DNA of 64,000 nucleotides from Streptomyces globisporus (GCA_014649555.1 BMTG01000013.1:62001-126000), one strand, 5' to 3'. Numbered from the stretch's first letter, positions 1 to 9,832 are shown. Translations and numbers: made by a program. The notes: generated by a model not told the origin, from the letters alone.

Positions 1-340
1 GGTTGGACAGCAGCCAGGACAGCGTCAGTCCGGAGTCGATGATGTCCTCGACGATCAGGACGTGCTTGCCCTTGATGTCGGTGTCGAGGTCCTTGAGGAT
101 CCGCACGACGCCGGAGGACTGGGTGCCCGCCCCGTACGAGGAGACGGCCATCCAGTCCATCGTGACGGGGGTGGACAGCGCGCGCGCCAGGTCCGCCATG
201 ACCATCACCGCGCCCTTGAGGACGCCGACGATCAGCAGGTCCTTGCCCGCGTACTCCGCGTCGATCTTCGCGGCCAGCTCGACGAGCTTCGCGTCGATCT
301 CTTCCTTGGTGAGGAGCACCGACTGAAGGTCGGTACCCAT
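1..340 (-). CDS. hpt: Hypoxanthine phosphoribosyltransferase (partial, 3' end outside window)
   Basis: Purine salvage enzyme that joins hypoxanthine or guanine to PRPP to make IMP or GMP in the cytoplasm. The reverse-strand reading begins [19 protein letters not shown] and contains the type I phosphoribosyltransferase PRPP loop [18 protein letters not shown], where the two acidic residues (E-D) bind the ribose hydroxyls. About 113 residues are present; the C-terminal part lies left of base 1. An in-frame GTG at 355 is an alternative start; ATG 340 is placed because GAGAAGG sits just upstream. It follows tilS on the same strand with about 100 bases between them, the usual actinobacterial tilS-hpt order upstream of ftsH. 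Confidence 0.95.
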   Translation of the reverse strand, partial: MGTDLQSVLLTKEEIDAKLVELAAKIDAEYAGKDLLIVGVLKGAVMVMADLARALSTPVTMDWMAVSSYGAGTQSSGVVRILKDLDTDIKGKHVLIVEDIIDSGLTLSWLLSN

Positions 341-448
341 GTCCTTCTCGTTCACCCACGTCTCTTTCTGTGCTGCCGACGGCCCGGCCCTCCGGTCCGG
401 GTGTGCCCGGGCCGGCGGCGGTTCGTCTGCACTTCAGCCGCTCGCGCG

Positions 449-1561
449 TCAGCTCTGCCGAATGACCAGTCTGCCACCCTGCCGCAGCGCCTCGACGCGG
501 CCGGGCAGGTTGATGGCCCGCTGGCCGCGCCAGCCGGTGATCAGGCGGTCGACTTCTTCGAGGTGCCGGGCGAAGAGGGAGCCGGCGGGCGCACCGGCCT
601 CGATCAGGGCGCGGCGCAGCACCCGGCGGCGAACGGCGGGGGGCAGGGCGTAGAGCCCCGCGCACTCCAGGCGGCCGGTCTCGTCGCGTACGGACAGCTC
701 GGCCTCGGCGGCCCAGGTGTCCAGGGCGTCGGCGTCGTCGCGGGAGAGCTGGGCGGTGCGGGCGAGGGCTTCGACGACGCCTTTGCCGAGCGCCTTCTCC
801 AGGGCGGGCAGCCCTTCGTGGCGGAGCCGGGAGCGGGTGTAGGCGGGGTCGATGTTGTGCGGGTCGTCCCAGACGGGGATCGACTGGACCAGGCAGGCCT
901 TGCGGGCGGTCTGCCGGTCGAGCTGGAGGAAGGGGCGGCGGTAGCGGCCGGCCGGTCCGGAGGCGGCGGCCATGCCGGAGAGCGAGCGGATGCCGGAGCC
1001 GCGGGCGAGACCGAGGAGGACGGTCTCGGCCTGGTCGTCGCGGGTGTGGCCGAGGAGGACGGCGGCGGCGCCGTGGCGTTCGGCGGCGGCGTCCAGCGCG
1101 GCGTAGCGGGCGTCGCGGGCGGCGGCCTCGGGGCCGCCCTCGCGTCCGACGTGCACGGCGACGGCCTCGACGGGGTCGAGGTCCATGGCGGTGAGCCGGG
1201 TCACGACCTCGGCGGCGCGGAGGCCGGAGCCCGGCTGGAGGTTGTGGTCGACGGTGATGCCGCCGGCCCGGACGTCGAGCTTGCGGGCCTCGAAGGCGAG
1301 CGCGGAGGCGAGCGCCATGGAGTCGGCGCCGCCGGAGCAGGCGACGAGGACGAGCGGGGTGTCGGGCCGTTCGGGGAGGGCGGTGAGGGAGCCGCCCGAG
1401 GCGCCGGCCTCGGCGTAGGGGGAGCCGGCGGCGTGCGCGGGGCGCCTGGCCGCTTCGGCGGGCCGGTCGTGGCCGGCGTTCCGCTGGAATTCTGTGATGA
1501 CGTCGTGGAGTACGCGGCGGACCGCCAGGCGTATCGCCGCGACCGCAGGATGGGGACCCAT
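449..1561 (-). CDS. tilS: tRNA(Ile)-lysidine synthase
   Basis: TilS attaches lysine to C34 of the CAU-anticodon isoleucine tRNA, changing its identity from Met to Ile; it is essential in most bacteria. The PP-loop signature SGGADS is at about residues 76-81 and the later [20 protein letters not shown] segment fits the family. The reading frame is open further upstream to 1624, but ATG 1561 ([12 protein letters not shown]) has a GAAGGG ribosome site and starts at the usual N-terminus. Length is about 370 residues; the bacterial C-terminal TilS domains are short or absent, as is common in actinobacteria. Probably cotranscribed with hpt. Confidence 0.95.
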   Translation of the reverse strand: MGPHPAVAAIRLAVRRVLHDVITEFQRNAGHDRPAEAARRPAHAAGSPYAEAGASGGSLTALPERPDTPLVLVACSGGADSMALASALAFEARKLDVRAGGITVDHNLQPGSGLRAAEVVTRLTAMDLDPVEAVAVHVGREGGPEAAARDARYAALDAAAERHGAAAVLLGHTRDDQAETVLLGLARGSGIRSLSGMAAASGPAGRYRRPFLQLDRQTARKACLVQSIPVWDDPHNIDPAYTRSRLRHEGLPALEKALGKGVVEALARTAQLSRDDADALDTWAAEAELSVRDETGRLECAGLYALPPAVRRRVLRRALIEAGAPAGSLFARHLEEVDRLITGWRGQRAINLPGRVEALRQGGRLVIRQS

Positions 1562-1759
1562 GTCCGGTGCCCTTCGTGGAGTTCGGGAAGTGCGTCGAGC
1601 GCCGGAACGCGTGAGTCCCGTCACTCAGAGTGCGTCGATGGTGACAGAGGCAAGCTGTTCATCGAGCATTGCACGCCTTCCCGGGCCTCCATGGTCCCTC
1701 GGATGGGTGATTGGGGGGCGAATATCGGTCCCTCGCGCGTATGCCGGACGGCCCGACGG

Positions 1760-2893
1760 TCAGGATTCGGCCTTACGGTGCACGCGCGCGACCCAGTCGG
1801 CGGGCTTGGCGATCTCGGCCTTGGTCGGGAGGGTGTTGGGCGAGGTCCAGACGCGGTTGAAGCCGTCCATGCCGACCTCGTCGACGACCGACCGTACGAA
1901 CTTCTCGCCGTCCTTGTACTGGCGGAGCTTGGCGTCGAGGCCGAGGAGCTTGCGCAGGGCCTGGTCGAGGCGGCCGGCGCCCTGGGCGCGGCGCTGCTGG
2001 AACTTCTCGCGGATCTCGGAGACGGAGCCGACGACGTCGGGGCCGACACCGTCCATGACGTAGTCCGCGTGTCCTTCGAGGAGGGACATGACGGCGGTGA
2101 GGCGGCCGAGGACCTCGCGCTGGGCGGGGGTCTGGACGATGTCGACGAGGCTGCGGGTGTCGCTCTCGCCCTGTTCGCCCTCGGGGCGGCCGCCGGAGAG
2201 GGACTGGGCGGCCTCGCGGAGGCGTTCCAGGAAGGTCGTCGGGTCGACGTCGGTCTCGTCGAGGAACGTCTGGATCTCGCCCTGGAGGTGGTCGCGGAGC
2301 CAGGGCACGCCGGTGAACTGGGTGCGGTGGGTCTCCTCGTGGAGGGCGACCCAGAGCCGGAAGTCGTGCGGGTCGACGTCCAGCTCGCGTTCGACGTGGA
2401 CGATGTTGGGGGCGACGAGGAGGAGCCGGCCGCCGCCGTTCGCGGAGGCGGGCAGCTCTCGGGTGGCGGGGGCGAACGTCTCGTACTGGCCGAGCACCCG
2501 GGAGGCGAGGAACGAGAGCAGCATGCCCAGCTCGACGCCGGTGACCTTGCCGCCGACCGCGCCGAGGACGGCGCCGCCGGGTCCGCCGGAGCGGCGGCTC
2601 TCCATCTTGGCGAGCAGGGGCTGGAGGAGTTCGCGGAAGCCGGCGACGTTGGCCTTGATCCAGCCGGGGCGGTCGACGACGAGGACGGGGGTGTCCTCGG
2701 GTTCGGTGCCTTCGGGGATCATCCGGGTGAAGAGCCGGACGTGCTCCTCGGAGGCCTTGGCGTGCCGCCGGAGCTCCGCGACGACGGCGCGGGCCTCCTC
2801 GCGGCTGATGTCGGGTCCGGGCCGCACGAGTCGGGTCGCGGTCGCCACCGCGAGATTCCAGTCGACCATCTGGGCACCACCGATGCTCGTCAT
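1760..2893 (-). CDS. Zinc-dependent metalloprotease-like protein (DUF2342 / F420-associated family)
   Basis: A 377-residue cytoplasmic protein of the actinobacterial family formerly called DUF2342. A zincin-like HEETH motif is visible at residues 185-189 inside WVALHEETHRTQFTG, so a metallopeptidase fold is likely, but no substrate is known to me. Profile names for relatives mention association with coenzyme F420 in some genomes; nothing in this neighbourhood supports F420 biosynthesis. It lies just upstream of tilS on the same strand with a 200-base gap and downstream of the PBP4 gene, an arrangement conserved in Streptomyces. The start MTSIGGAQMVDWN could also be the second Met (residue 9). 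Confidence 0.85.
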   Translation of the reverse strand: MTSIGGAQMVDWNLAVATATRLVRPGPDISREEARAVVAELRRHAKASEEHVRLFTRMIPEGTEPEDTPVLVVDRPGWIKANVAGFRELLQPLLAKMESRRSGGPGGAVLGAVGGKVTGVELGMLLSFLASRVLGQYETFAPATRELPASANGGGRLLLVAPNIVHVERELDVDPHDFRLWVALHEETHRTQFTGVPWLRDHLQGEIQTFLDETDVDPTTFLERLREAAQSLSGGRPEGEQGESDTRSLVDIVQTPAQREVLGRLTAVMSLLEGHADYVMDGVGPDVVGSVSEIREKFQQRRAQGAGRLDQALRKLLGLDAKLRQYKDGEKFVRSVVDEVGMDGFNRVWTSPNTLPTKAEIAKPADWVARVHRKAES

Positions 2894-2963
2894 GCGTCAA
2901 CCGTACGTGAGCCTGTCGTCCCTTGGTGGGGTCTTGCAGGGCTCTTCGGGTACGGCCCCGTGC

Positions 2964-4439
2964 TCAGCCGCCTGTTCCGGCGAGGGCGGTGGCCAGGGCG
3001 TCGAGGGCGGGTTCCGCCTCGCCCGCGTCGATGCTGCCGGAGGCGAGGAAGGCGAAGGCGAGCAGGCGGCCCTGGCGGTCCACGACGGTGCCGGCGAGGG
3101 AGTTGACGCCGAAGAGGGTGCCGGTCTTGGCGCGGATCAGGCCGGTGCCTTCGGCGTCGGGCGCGTACCGGCCGCCGAGGGTGCCGCTGAAGCCGGCGAT
3201 CGGGAGGCCGGTGAGGACCGGGCGGAGGCCGGGGCGGTCGGGGTCGGCGGCGCGGGCGAGGAGCGCGGTGAGGAGGGCGGGGGTGACCCGGTCCTTGCGG
3301 TCCAGGCCGCTGCCGTCGGCGAAGTGGGCGCCGCCCACCGGGACCTCGATCTTCTTCAGCTCGTTGGTGACGGCGCGGCGGGCCCCGGCGAACGAGGCGC
3401 TCTCGCCCTTGGCGATGGCGGTCTGCCGGGCGAGGGCCTCGGCGATGTCGTTGTCGCTGTTGGTGAGGGTGCGCTCGACGAGGGCGTCGAGCGGGGCCGA
3501 GCGGTGGGTGGCGACGGTGCGGGCCTCGTCGGCGGCGCGGGCCTCGCGGGGGGCGCCGGTGACCTCGACGCCCGCCTTCTTCAGGGCGGCGGCGAAGGTG
3601 CGGGCGGCATCGCCCGCGGGGTCCTCGGTGCGCTTGGCGGGGCCGCGGTCCGTGTCGTTGACACGGCCCTCGTTGACCATGAGGGCGGTGACGGGCGCGA
3701 TGTTGTCGTTGGGGCTGATCGGGTGGAGCACGGGGCCGGTGTAGCGGGAGATGTCGTACGTGAGCCGTACGGACTTCTCGTCCTCGTCGCGCAGGGCGTC
3801 GGCGGTGTCGGCGGCCATCTCGCGCAGGGCCGCCTTGCTGAGCGTGGGGTCGCCGCCGCCGACGAGGGTGACGGTGCGGGAGTCGGGGGAGAGCGCGGCG
3901 GTGGTCGCGATGCGGTGGTCGGGGCCGAGGACCGAGAGCGCCGCGGTGGCGGTGGCGATCTTGATGGTGGAGGCCGGGGTCATCGGGGTCGTGGCGCCCT
4001 GCCCGTACAGCTGCTCGCCGGTGGCGGTGTCGATGACGGACGCGGCGACCTTGTCCCCGAGACCGGGCGCGCCGATGAGCGGGGCGAGGGCGTCGCGGAG
4101 TGCGGCGGGGCCCTGGGGGGCGTCGTGGGTGGTGGTGCCGAGGGCGGGCAGGACGGCCGGGGCGCTGGGGGCCGGGCGGGGGCCGTCGGGGGTCGGGCGT
4201 CCGTGATGTGCGCCACCTGTGCGGTCACCGGCGGCTGCCAGTGCCCGCTCGGCCTTACGCTGACCGTTGTCCCAGGGGCCGGCGGCGAGGACGGCGCCGG
4301 TTGCGACGACCAGGCCGAGCGTTGCGGAGCCTGCGATCACCTGCCAGGTGTACGCCCCGTTGCGCTTCTTCGTCAGGATCTTCGGCCCGCCCCACGGGTC
4401 CGAGGGGCGCATCGACGGTTCTTCCACCTGCTCGGCCAC
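2964..4439 (-). CDS. dacB: D-alanyl-D-alanine carboxypeptidase/endopeptidase (PBP4 class)
   Basis: Penicillin-binding protein of the S13 peptidase family, which trims or cleaves peptide cross-links in peptidoglycan outside the membrane. An N-terminal membrane anchor ([23 protein letters not shown]) follows a short cytoplasmic tail. The three active-site motifs are present: STIK (serine near residue 157), SDN in the middle, and KTG near the C-terminus ([15 protein letters not shown]). The open frame reaches 4484, but GTG 4439 (VAEQVEEP) has AAAGGGG nine bases upstream and leaves room for the divergent ppa promoter. A Pro-rich linker separates anchor and catalytic domain. Confidence 0.93.
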   Translation of the reverse strand: MAEQVEEPSMRPSDPWGGPKILTKKRNGAYTWQVIAGSATLGLVVATGAVLAAGPWDNGQRKAERALAAAGDRTGGAHHGRPTPDGPRPAPSAPAVLPALGTTTHDAPQGPAALRDALAPLIGAPGLGDKVAASVIDTATGEQLYGQGATTPMTPASTIKIATATAALSVLGPDHRIATTAALSPDSRTVTLVGGGDPTLSKAALREMAADTADALRDEDEKSVRLTYDISRYTGPVLHPISPNDNIAPVTALMVNEGRVNDTDRGPAKRTEDPAGDAARTFAAALKKAGVEVTGAPREARAADEARTVATHRSAPLDALVERTLTNSDNDIAEALARQTAIAKGESASFAGARRAVTNELKKIEVPVGGAHFADGSGLDRKDRVTPALLTALLARAADPDRPGLRPVLTGLPIAGFSGTLGGRYAPDAEGTGLIRAKTGTLFGVNSLAGTVVDRQGRLLAFAFLASGSIDAGEAEPALDALATALAGTGG

Positions 4440-4525
4440 CGCTGACCAGCCCCTTTCGCGAGCACACTTCTGCGTGGGGGACACTTAATCACCAGTCGTA
4501 TGTGTTGATCATGGAGGAGCCACCC

Positions 4526-5020
4526 GTGGAGTTCGACGTCACCATCGAGATCCCGAAGGGTTCGCGGAACAAGTACGAGGTGGACCACGAGACCGGTCGG
4601 ATCCGCCTGGACCGTCGACTCTTCACCTCGACCAGCTACCCGGCCGACTACGGCTTCGTCGAGAACACCCTCGGCGAGGACGGCGACCCGCTGGACGCGC
4701 TGGTCATCCTGGACGAGCCGACCTTCCCCGGTTGCCTCATCAAGTGCCGTGCCATCGGCATGTTCCGGATGACCGACGAGGCGGGCGGCGACGACAAGCT
4801 GCTCTGCGTCCCGGCGTCCGACCCGCGCGTGGAGCACCTGCGCGACATCCACCACGTGTCGGAGTTCGACCGCCTGGAGATCCAGCACTTCTTCGAGGTC
4901 TACAAGGACCTGGAGCCGGGCAAGTCCGTCGAGGGCGCCGACTGGGTCGGCCGCACCGAGGCGGAGGCCGAGATCGAGGCCTCCTACAAGCGTCTTGAGG
5001 CGCAGGGCGGCGCGCACTGA
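4526..5020 (+). CDS. ppa: Inorganic pyrophosphatase
   Basis: Family I soluble pyrophosphatase, hydrolysing the PPi released by biosynthesis to phosphate. The 164-residue protein begins [20 protein letters not shown] and contains the metal-binding signature DGDPLDALV. The GTG at 4526 is chosen because GGAGGAG ends six bases before it; an in-frame ATG at 4511 overlaps that ribosome site. It is transcribed divergently from the PBP4 gene, with an 86-base gap holding both promoters, and is followed by a strong hairpin (5065-5100), so it is probably a single-gene transcript. Confidence 0.97.
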   Translation: MEFDVTIEIPKGSRNKYEVDHETGRIRLDRRLFTSTSYPADYGFVENTLGEDGDPLDALVILDEPTFPGCLIKCRAIGMFRMTDEAGGDDKLLCVPASDPRVEHLRDIHHVSEFDRLEIQHFFEVYKDLEPGKSVEGADWVGRTEAEAEIEASYKRLEAQGGAH

Positions 5021-5064
5021 CGTCCCTCTTCCGGTTCCGTTTGTGAGCCGGACGGCCGTCTTCG

Positions 5065-5100
5065 AACGGGCGGTACACCTTCACAGGTGTGCCGCCCGTT
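5065..5100 (+). terminator. Hairpin terminator after ppa
   Basis: A 16-base stem with one mismatch and a 4-base loop (AACGGGCGGTACACCT ... AGGTGTGCCGCCCGTT), followed by a short T-containing stretch, lies 44 bases past the ppa stop and before the next gene. Confidence 0.75.
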
Positions 5101-5196
5101 TCGCTGTGCGCATCGCCTCGTCATGCGGGGGTCATGTCGGTGGCCATACTGGGCACACGTGCGCCCGGAAGATCAGCCGAGCAGGAACGAGGTCGA

Positions 5197-6900
5197 GTGG
5201 TGGCGGAATCGGGCGGTCCTGAGGACCAGAAGCCCCAGTCCGACGAGGCGCGGAGCGCTTTCGCTCCGCCGGCCGGGACGATGCATCCGGTGTCGCCGCC
5301 CGAGGAGGACCATCCGACGTCGGAGTTCGCGATCCCGACCGGGGTGCAGCCGGAGCCGCACGGTCCGGTCGGCTCGGGTGGTGGCTCCGGGGGCGGTTCG
5401 AACTCCGACACGTTGAGTTCCGCTTTCACCCCGCCGAGCACGTACAAGGCCCAGCAGTCACCGCCCGCCTTCACCCCGGCGCAGGGCATTCCGATGGTCA
5501 AGCTGACCAAGGAGGCGCCCTGGCAGGACCGGATGCGCACGATGCTGCGGATGCCGGTGACCGAACGTCCGGCGGCCGAGTCGATCCAGCGCACCGACGA
5601 CGAGACGGGTCCGGCCGTGCCGCGCGTGCTCGACCTGACGCTGCGTATCGGGGAGCTGCTGCTGGCGGGCGGCGAGGGCGCCGAGGACGTCGAGGCGGCG
5701 ATGTTCGCGGTGACCCGGTCCTACGGCCTGGACCGCAGTGAGCCGACGGTCACGTTCACCCTGCTGTCCATCTCGCACCAGCCGTCGCTGGTCGACGACC
5801 CGGTGACGGCGAGCCGTACCGTACGCCGCCGGGGCACCGACTACACCCGTCTGGCGGCGGTGTTCCGGCTGGTCGACGACATCACGAGCGAGGACGCCGA
5901 GGTGTCGCTGGAGGAGGCCTACCGGCGGCTGGCGGAGATCCGCCGTAACCGTCACCCGTACCCGGGCTGGGTGCTGACGGCGGCCGCCGGGCTGCTGGCG
6001 GGTTCGGCCTCCGTGCTGGTCGGCGGTGGACCGCTGGTGTTCCTGGTGGCGGCGGCGGGCGCGATGCTCGGCGACCGGCTGGCGTGGCTGTGCGCCGGGC
6101 GCGGGCTGCCGGAGTTCTACCAGTTCACGGTGGCCGCGATGCCACCCGCCGCGCTGGGCGTTGCCCTGACCCTGACCCATTCGACGGACGTCCGCCCCTC
6201 CGCGGTGATCACCGGTGGGCTGTTCGCGCTGCTGCCGGGGCGGGCGCTGGTGGCGGGCGTGCAGGACGGTCTGACCGGTTACTACATCACCGCCTCGGCC
6301 CGCCTCCTCGAAGTCATGTACTTCTTCATCGGGATCGTCGCGGGTGTGCTGATCGTCCTGTACCTGGGGCTCCAGCTGGGGGCCGAGCTCAATCCCGAGG
6401 CCCGGTTCACGCCGTACAACGAGCCGGTGGTCCAGATCCTGGCGTCGATGGCGCTGAGCCTGGCCTTCGCCGTGCTGCTCCAGCAGGAGCGGTCGACCGT
6501 GCTGGCGGTCACCCTGAACGGCGGCGTCGCCTGGATCATCTTCGGGGCGATGGCCCGGACCGGGGAGATCTCGCCGGTCGCGGCGACGGCGGTGGCGGCC
6601 GGTCTGGTGGGCCTGTTCGGCCAGCTGTTCTCGCGCTACCGGTTCCACTCCTCACTGCCGTACATCACGGCGGCGATCGGGCCGCTGCTGCCCGGTTCGG
6701 CGACGTACTTCGGTCTGCTGGGCGTGGCGCAGAACGAGCTGGACACCGGGCTCACCTCGCTGTCGACGGCGGTCGCGACGGCGCTGGCCATCGCGATCGG
6801 GGTGAACCTGGGGAGCGAGATTTCGCGGCTGTTCATGGGGCTGCCGGGGGCGATCGGCGGGGCGAGCCGCCGGGCGGCGAAGCGGACCAGGGGGTTCTGA
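5197..6900 (+). CDS. Threonine/serine exporter family membrane protein (ThrE type)
   Basis: About 567 residues. A long hydrophilic Pro/Ser/Gly-rich N-terminal region (about 110 residues) precedes a DUF1212-type domain, which includes GELLLAGGEGAEDVEAAM and the stretch with VTFTLLSISHQPS. This is followed by roughly ten membrane segments, the last group forming the DUF3815-like half, as in Corynebacterium ThrE, which exports threonine and serine by proton antiport. Function here is inferred from family only. Tandem GTG codons at 5197 and 5200 follow GAGG; the open frame extends upstream but into the ppa terminator, so I start here. Its 3' end faces the DedA gene across a perfect hairpin. Confidence 0.85.
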   Translation: MVAESGGPEDQKPQSDEARSAFAPPAGTMHPVSPPEEDHPTSEFAIPTGVQPEPHGPVGSGGGSGGGSNSDTLSSAFTPPSTYKAQQSPPAFTPAQGIPMVKLTKEAPWQDRMRTMLRMPVTERPAAESIQRTDDETGPAVPRVLDLTLRIGELLLAGGEGAEDVEAAMFAVTRSYGLDRSEPTVTFTLLSISHQPSLVDDPVTASRTVRRRGTDYTRLAAVFRLVDDITSEDAEVSLEEAYRRLAEIRRNRHPYPGWVLTAAAGLLAGSASVLVGGGPLVFLVAAAGAMLGDRLAWLCAGRGLPEFYQFTVAAMPPAALGVALTLTHSTDVRPSAVITGGLFALLPGRALVAGVQDGLTGYYITASARLLEVMYFFIGIVAGVLIVLYLGLQLGAELNPEARFTPYNEPVVQILASMALSLAFAVLLQQERSTVLAVTLNGGVAWIIFGAMARTGEISPVAATAVAAGLVGLFGQLFSRYRFHSSLPYITAAIGPLLPGSATYFGLLGVAQNELDTGLTSLSTAVATALAIAIGVNLGSEISRLFMGLPGAIGGASRRAAKRTRGF

Positions 6901-6919
6901 GCCCGCGAGCTTCGTGGCC

Positions 6920-6952
6920 GTACGAGCGCCGTACGAACGCCCTACGAACGCC
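6920..6952. repeat. Three tandem 11-bp repeats
   Basis: The unit STACGARCGCC (GTACGAGCGCC, GTACGAACGCC, CTACGAACGCC) occurs three times head to tail just after the ThrE-type gene and before the terminator. The 11-bp spacing is close to one helical turn. No function is evident. Confidence 0.6.
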
Positions 6953-6962
6953 GTACGCACAG

Positions 6963-7000
6963 AAGCGCCCCTCCCCCGGAGCTGCGGGGGAGGGGCGCTT
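6963..7000. terminator. Bidirectional hairpin terminator
   Basis: A perfect 16-bp stem (AAGCGCCCCTCCCCCG and its complement) with a 6-base loop sits between the convergent ThrE-type and DedA genes. Ends in A-rich/T-rich bases on either strand, so it can stop transcription from both sides. Confidence 0.9.
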
Positions 7001-7020
7001 CGTCGTGTACGTGCGTGGGG

Positions 7021-7737
7021 TCAGCGCTTGGCGTGCCGGCCGCGCTGGCCGGAGGAGGGGCCGTTGCCGCCCGGGGGGCGGCCGGAGCCGTCGCCCGCCT
7101 CGGCCGCGGCGGCCTTCTTGCCCTGGCTGCGGGCCCGCAGCACCTCGATGACGATCGGCACGACGGAGATGAGCACGATCAGGATGAGGATCATCTCGAT
7201 GTGCTCGTGCACGAAGTCGATCTTGCCGAGGAGGGCTCCGAGCACGGTGACGCCGACGCCCCAGAGGATCGCGCCGACGACGTTGTACGTGATGAAGGAG
7301 CGGTAGTTCATCCGGCTGACGCCCGCGATGATCGGCGTGAACGTGCGCACGATGGGCACGAAGCGCGCCAGGACCAGGGACTTCGGGCCGTGCTTCTCGA
7401 AGAACTCGTGGGCCTTCTCCACGTTCTCCTGCTTGAAGAGGCGGGAGTCGGGGCGCTTGAAGAGGGCCGGGCCGACCTTGCGGCCGAAGAGATAGCCCAC
7501 CTGGTCGCCGACGATCGCGGCCGCCGCGATCAGCGTGCAGACCAGCCAGAGGGGGTACTTCAGCTGTCCCGTGGTCACCAGCAGACCCGTGGTGAACAGC
7601 AGCGAGTCGCCGGGCAGGAAGAACCCGATCAGGAGGCCGGACTCGGCGAAGACGATGAGGAGCAGGCCGGGGAGCCCGAACGTGTTGAGCAGATAGTCCG
7701 GGTCCAGCCAGCTCGGTCCGAGCGCAAGCGTATTCAA
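7021..7737 (-). CDS. DedA family integral membrane protein
   Basis: DedA/SNARE-associated family membrane protein; relatives act as lipid scramblases or undecaprenyl-phosphate carriers and affect membrane homeostasis, but the role of this copy is not shown. The family motifs are clear: ESGLLIGFFLPGDSLLFTTG, GDQVGYLFGRKVG, and ARFVPIVRTFTPIIAGVSRM. Four to five membrane segments are followed by a basic, Gly-rich cytoplasmic tail ending RGRHAKR. TTG 7737 (LNTLALGPSWLDPDYLL) with GGAG ten bases upstream matches the family N-terminus; ATG 7797 is the alternative. Confidence 0.9.
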   Translation of the reverse strand: MNTLALGPSWLDPDYLLNTFGLPGLLLIVFAESGLLIGFFLPGDSLLFTTGLLVTTGQLKYPLWLVCTLIAAAAIVGDQVGYLFGRKVGPALFKRPDSRLFKQENVEKAHEFFEKHGPKSLVLARFVPIVRTFTPIIAGVSRMNYRSFITYNVVGAILWGVGVTVLGALLGKIDFVHEHIEMILILIVLISVVPIVIEVLRARSQGKKAAAAEAGDGSGRPPGGNGPSSGQRGRHAKR

Positions 7738-7889
7738 GGGTCCGGGCTCCAGGATGAGGGGTGCGATGGCGGCTCTGTGGCCGCCCCAAGCTATCAACGC
7801 CCGATGCGTGCCCGTGGTTCCAGTGGCGTACAGCGGGAATGCGCATCCTACGAAGCGGCCCGAAGCTGATCACAGGAGGTGCCACCACC

Positions 7890-8255
7890 ATGGGCATTGA
7901 GGAATTCGGCGGCGGTCAGACAGCACAGGCGGACGTGCTGGTCGTCACCACGAACGACGTACCCGGCTACCAGGTGACCCAGGTCATCGGCGAGGTCTTC
8001 GGGCTGACCGTGCGCTCCCGTCACCTCGGCAGCCAGATCGGGGCCGGGCTGAAGTCGATGATCGGCGGCGAGCTGAGAGGGCTGACCAAGACGCTGGTCG
8101 AGACCCGCAACCAGGCGATGGAGCGGCTCGTGGAGCAGGCGCGGGCCCGGGGTGCCAACGCGGTCCTGATGATGCGCTTCGACGTGACCGAGGCGGCGGA
8201 CGTGGGCACGGAGGTCTGCGCGTACGGGACGGCGGCGGTGATCAGCAAGGTGTGA
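7890..8255 (+). CDS. YbjQ/UPF0145 family protein
   Basis: A 121-residue protein of the YbjQ (heavy-metal-binding domain-like) family. Family features seen are the N-terminal VLVVTTNDVPGYQV, RHLGSQIGAGLKSMIGGELRGLTKTL and the C-terminal strand GANAVLMMRFD. Relatives form pentameric rings; their biochemical role is not established. A strong AGGAGGTG lies nine bases before the ATG. The last codons and stop (AAGGTGTGACGCGG) are repeated imperfectly downstream, see the tandem repeat entry. It is divergent from the DedA gene. Confidence 0.9.
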   Translation: MGIEEFGGGQTAQADVLVVTTNDVPGYQVTQVIGEVFGLTVRSRHLGSQIGAGLKSMIGGELRGLTKTLVETRNQAMERLVEQARARGANAVLMMRFDVTEAADVGTEVCAYGTAAVISKV

Positions 8256-8346
8256 CGCGGAGCCGGCCGGGGCGCACGGTGTGATGAGGCACCGGCCCGG
8301 CCGCACGGTGTGACGCGGCGCCCCCGGGCCGCACGGTGTGACGCGG
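8244..8346. repeat. About 30-bp imperfect tandem repeat derived from a gene 3' end
   Basis: The sequence at the end of the YbjQ gene, GGTGTGACGCGG including its TGA stop, recurs as GCACGGTGTGATGAGG (8272), GCACGGTGTGACGCGG (8302) and GCACGGTGTGACGCGG (8331). Spacing is 30 and 29 bases. Confidence 0.7.
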
Positions 8347-8390
8347 TGACGGTCGGGGCCGACTTGGGCGTTATGCGCGTTTCGTCGCCC

Positions 8391-8405
8391 TAGGGTGAGC
8401 CGGTG
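8391..8405 (+). promoter_or_regulatory. Leaderless-type -10 element before the ClC gene
   Basis: TAGGGT ends six bases before the GTG start at 8403, with no ribosome site. This places transcription at or next to the start codon. Confidence 0.5.
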
Positions 8406-9704
8406 ACCCCCGCATCCCCCGCACCCTCGCCGACTTCCCCGCACCCTCCGCAGCCGCCGGCCACCCCGGCCCGGCGGCTGCTGCCGCTCGCAGTGCCCGC
8501 GATCGTCGTCGGCGTCGTCTGCGCGCTGATCCTGCTCGGGGTGAGTCTGCTGGCGGAGCAGTTCCAGGACGTGCTCTGGGAGTCCTTGCCCGACGCGCTC
8601 GGGGTGGGGCGGTTCTCCTCGGTGTGGATGGTCGTGATGCTCACCGCGACCGGCCTCGCGGTGGGGCTCGTCCTGCGGGCCGTACCCGGTCACGGCGGGC
8701 CCGATCCGGCCACCACCGGGCTGGTCGACGCCCCGATGCGGCCCGGCATCGTGCCCGGGCTGCTCCTGGTGACCGTTCTGGCGCTGGCGGGCGGGGTGAG
8801 CCTCGGGCCGGAGAACCCGATCACCGCCGCCAACATCGCCCTGGCCTTCTGGCTCGGCCGGCGGTTCGCGCCCGGCGCCCCGGGCGAGTTGTGGGTGGCG
8901 CTCGCGGCGGCCGGGACGATCGGGGCCCTCTTCGGCACCCCGGTCGCCGCCGCGCTGATCCTCTCCGAGGCGCTGGCCTCGCAGCCGGGACCCGGGGCGT
9001 TCTGGGACCGGCTGTTCGCCCCGCTCGCGGCCGGTACGGCGGGCGCGCTGACCATGTCGCTGATCGCGGAGCCCAGCTTCGGCCTGTCTCTCCCCGCGTA
9101 CACCGGACCGCACTGGGGCGATCTGCTCTCCGCCCTGCTGATCGCCTCGGCGGGCGCGCTCCTCGGGCTGCTCGCGGTGTACGCGTTCCCGGTGGCGCAC
9201 CGGGTCTTCACGGCGCTGCGGCATCCGGTGCTCGCCCTGACGGCGGGCGGTCTCGTGCTGGGGCTGCTGGGCGCGCTGGGCGGCCATCTCACCCTGTTCA
9301 AGGGGCTCGACGAGGTGAAGACGCTGGCCGGGGACCCGGACGGGTGGTCGGCCGGGGAGTTCGCGGGGATGGCGATCGTGAAGATGGCCGCCCTCGTGAT
9401 CGCGGCCACCTGCGGCTTCCGGGGCGGCCGGATCTTCCCGTCGGTCTTCGCGGGGGTGTCGCTCGGGCTGTGCGCCCACGCCCTGGTCGACGCGGTCCCG
9501 CCGTCGCTCGCGGTGTCGTGCGCGGTGCTGGGGGTGCTGCTCGCCGTCACCCGGCAGGGCTGGGTGAGCCTGTTCACCGCGGCGGTGATGGTCGGCGACG
9601 CGTCCGTGCTGCCGCTGCTGTGCGCGGCGACCCTGCCCGCGTGGCTGCTGGTCACGGGGCGGGCCCAGATGCAGCTGGACACGGAGGGGAAGTCACTGCG
9701 GTGA
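8403..9704 (+). CDS. ClC-type ion channel/transporter protein (YfeO-like)
   Basis: 433-residue polytopic membrane protein related to ClC chloride channels and H+/Cl- exchangers of the bacterial YfeO-like branch. About ten hydrophobic segments follow a Pro-rich N-terminal tail. Selectivity-filter regions can be recognised as GVSLGPENPIT and GGRIFPSVFAG (the GxFxP loop). The usual GREGP and GSGIP loops are altered, so ion selectivity should not be assumed. The start lacks a Shine-Dalgarno sequence and a TAGGGT box precedes it, suggesting a leaderless mRNA. Confidence 0.85.
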   Translation: MTPASPAPSPTSPHPPQPPATPARRLLPLAVPAIVVGVVCALILLGVSLLAEQFQDVLWESLPDALGVGRFSSVWMVVMLTATGLAVGLVLRAVPGHGGPDPATTGLVDAPMRPGIVPGLLLVTVLALAGGVSLGPENPITAANIALAFWLGRRFAPGAPGELWVALAAAGTIGALFGTPVAAALILSEALASQPGPGAFWDRLFAPLAAGTAGALTMSLIAEPSFGLSLPAYTGPHWGDLLSALLIASAGALLGLLAVYAFPVAHRVFTALRHPVLALTAGGLVLGLLGALGGHLTLFKGLDEVKTLAGDPDGWSAGEFAGMAIVKMAALVIAATCGFRGGRIFPSVFAGVSLGLCAHALVDAVPPSLAVSCAVLGVLLAVTRQGWVSLFTAAVMVGDASVLPLLCAATLPAWLLVTGRAQMQLDTEGKSLR

Positions 9705-9832
9705 GCGGGAGGCGGGCGCGGTCACGGGGAAGGCCCCGTCCGGCGCGCCGGACGCGCTGAACCTCCGTATTGTCTGGTTCGTGCGCTTTCGCGCCGCCCT
9801 GTATCGATTCCGGTTCGACGGAGGTTCCCCGC

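Noticed and set aside
62-3106. Very long open frame on the + strand
   Set aside because: Gly/Ala/Arg-rich translation without domain content, opposite to tilS and the DUF2342 gene; typical high-GC shadow.
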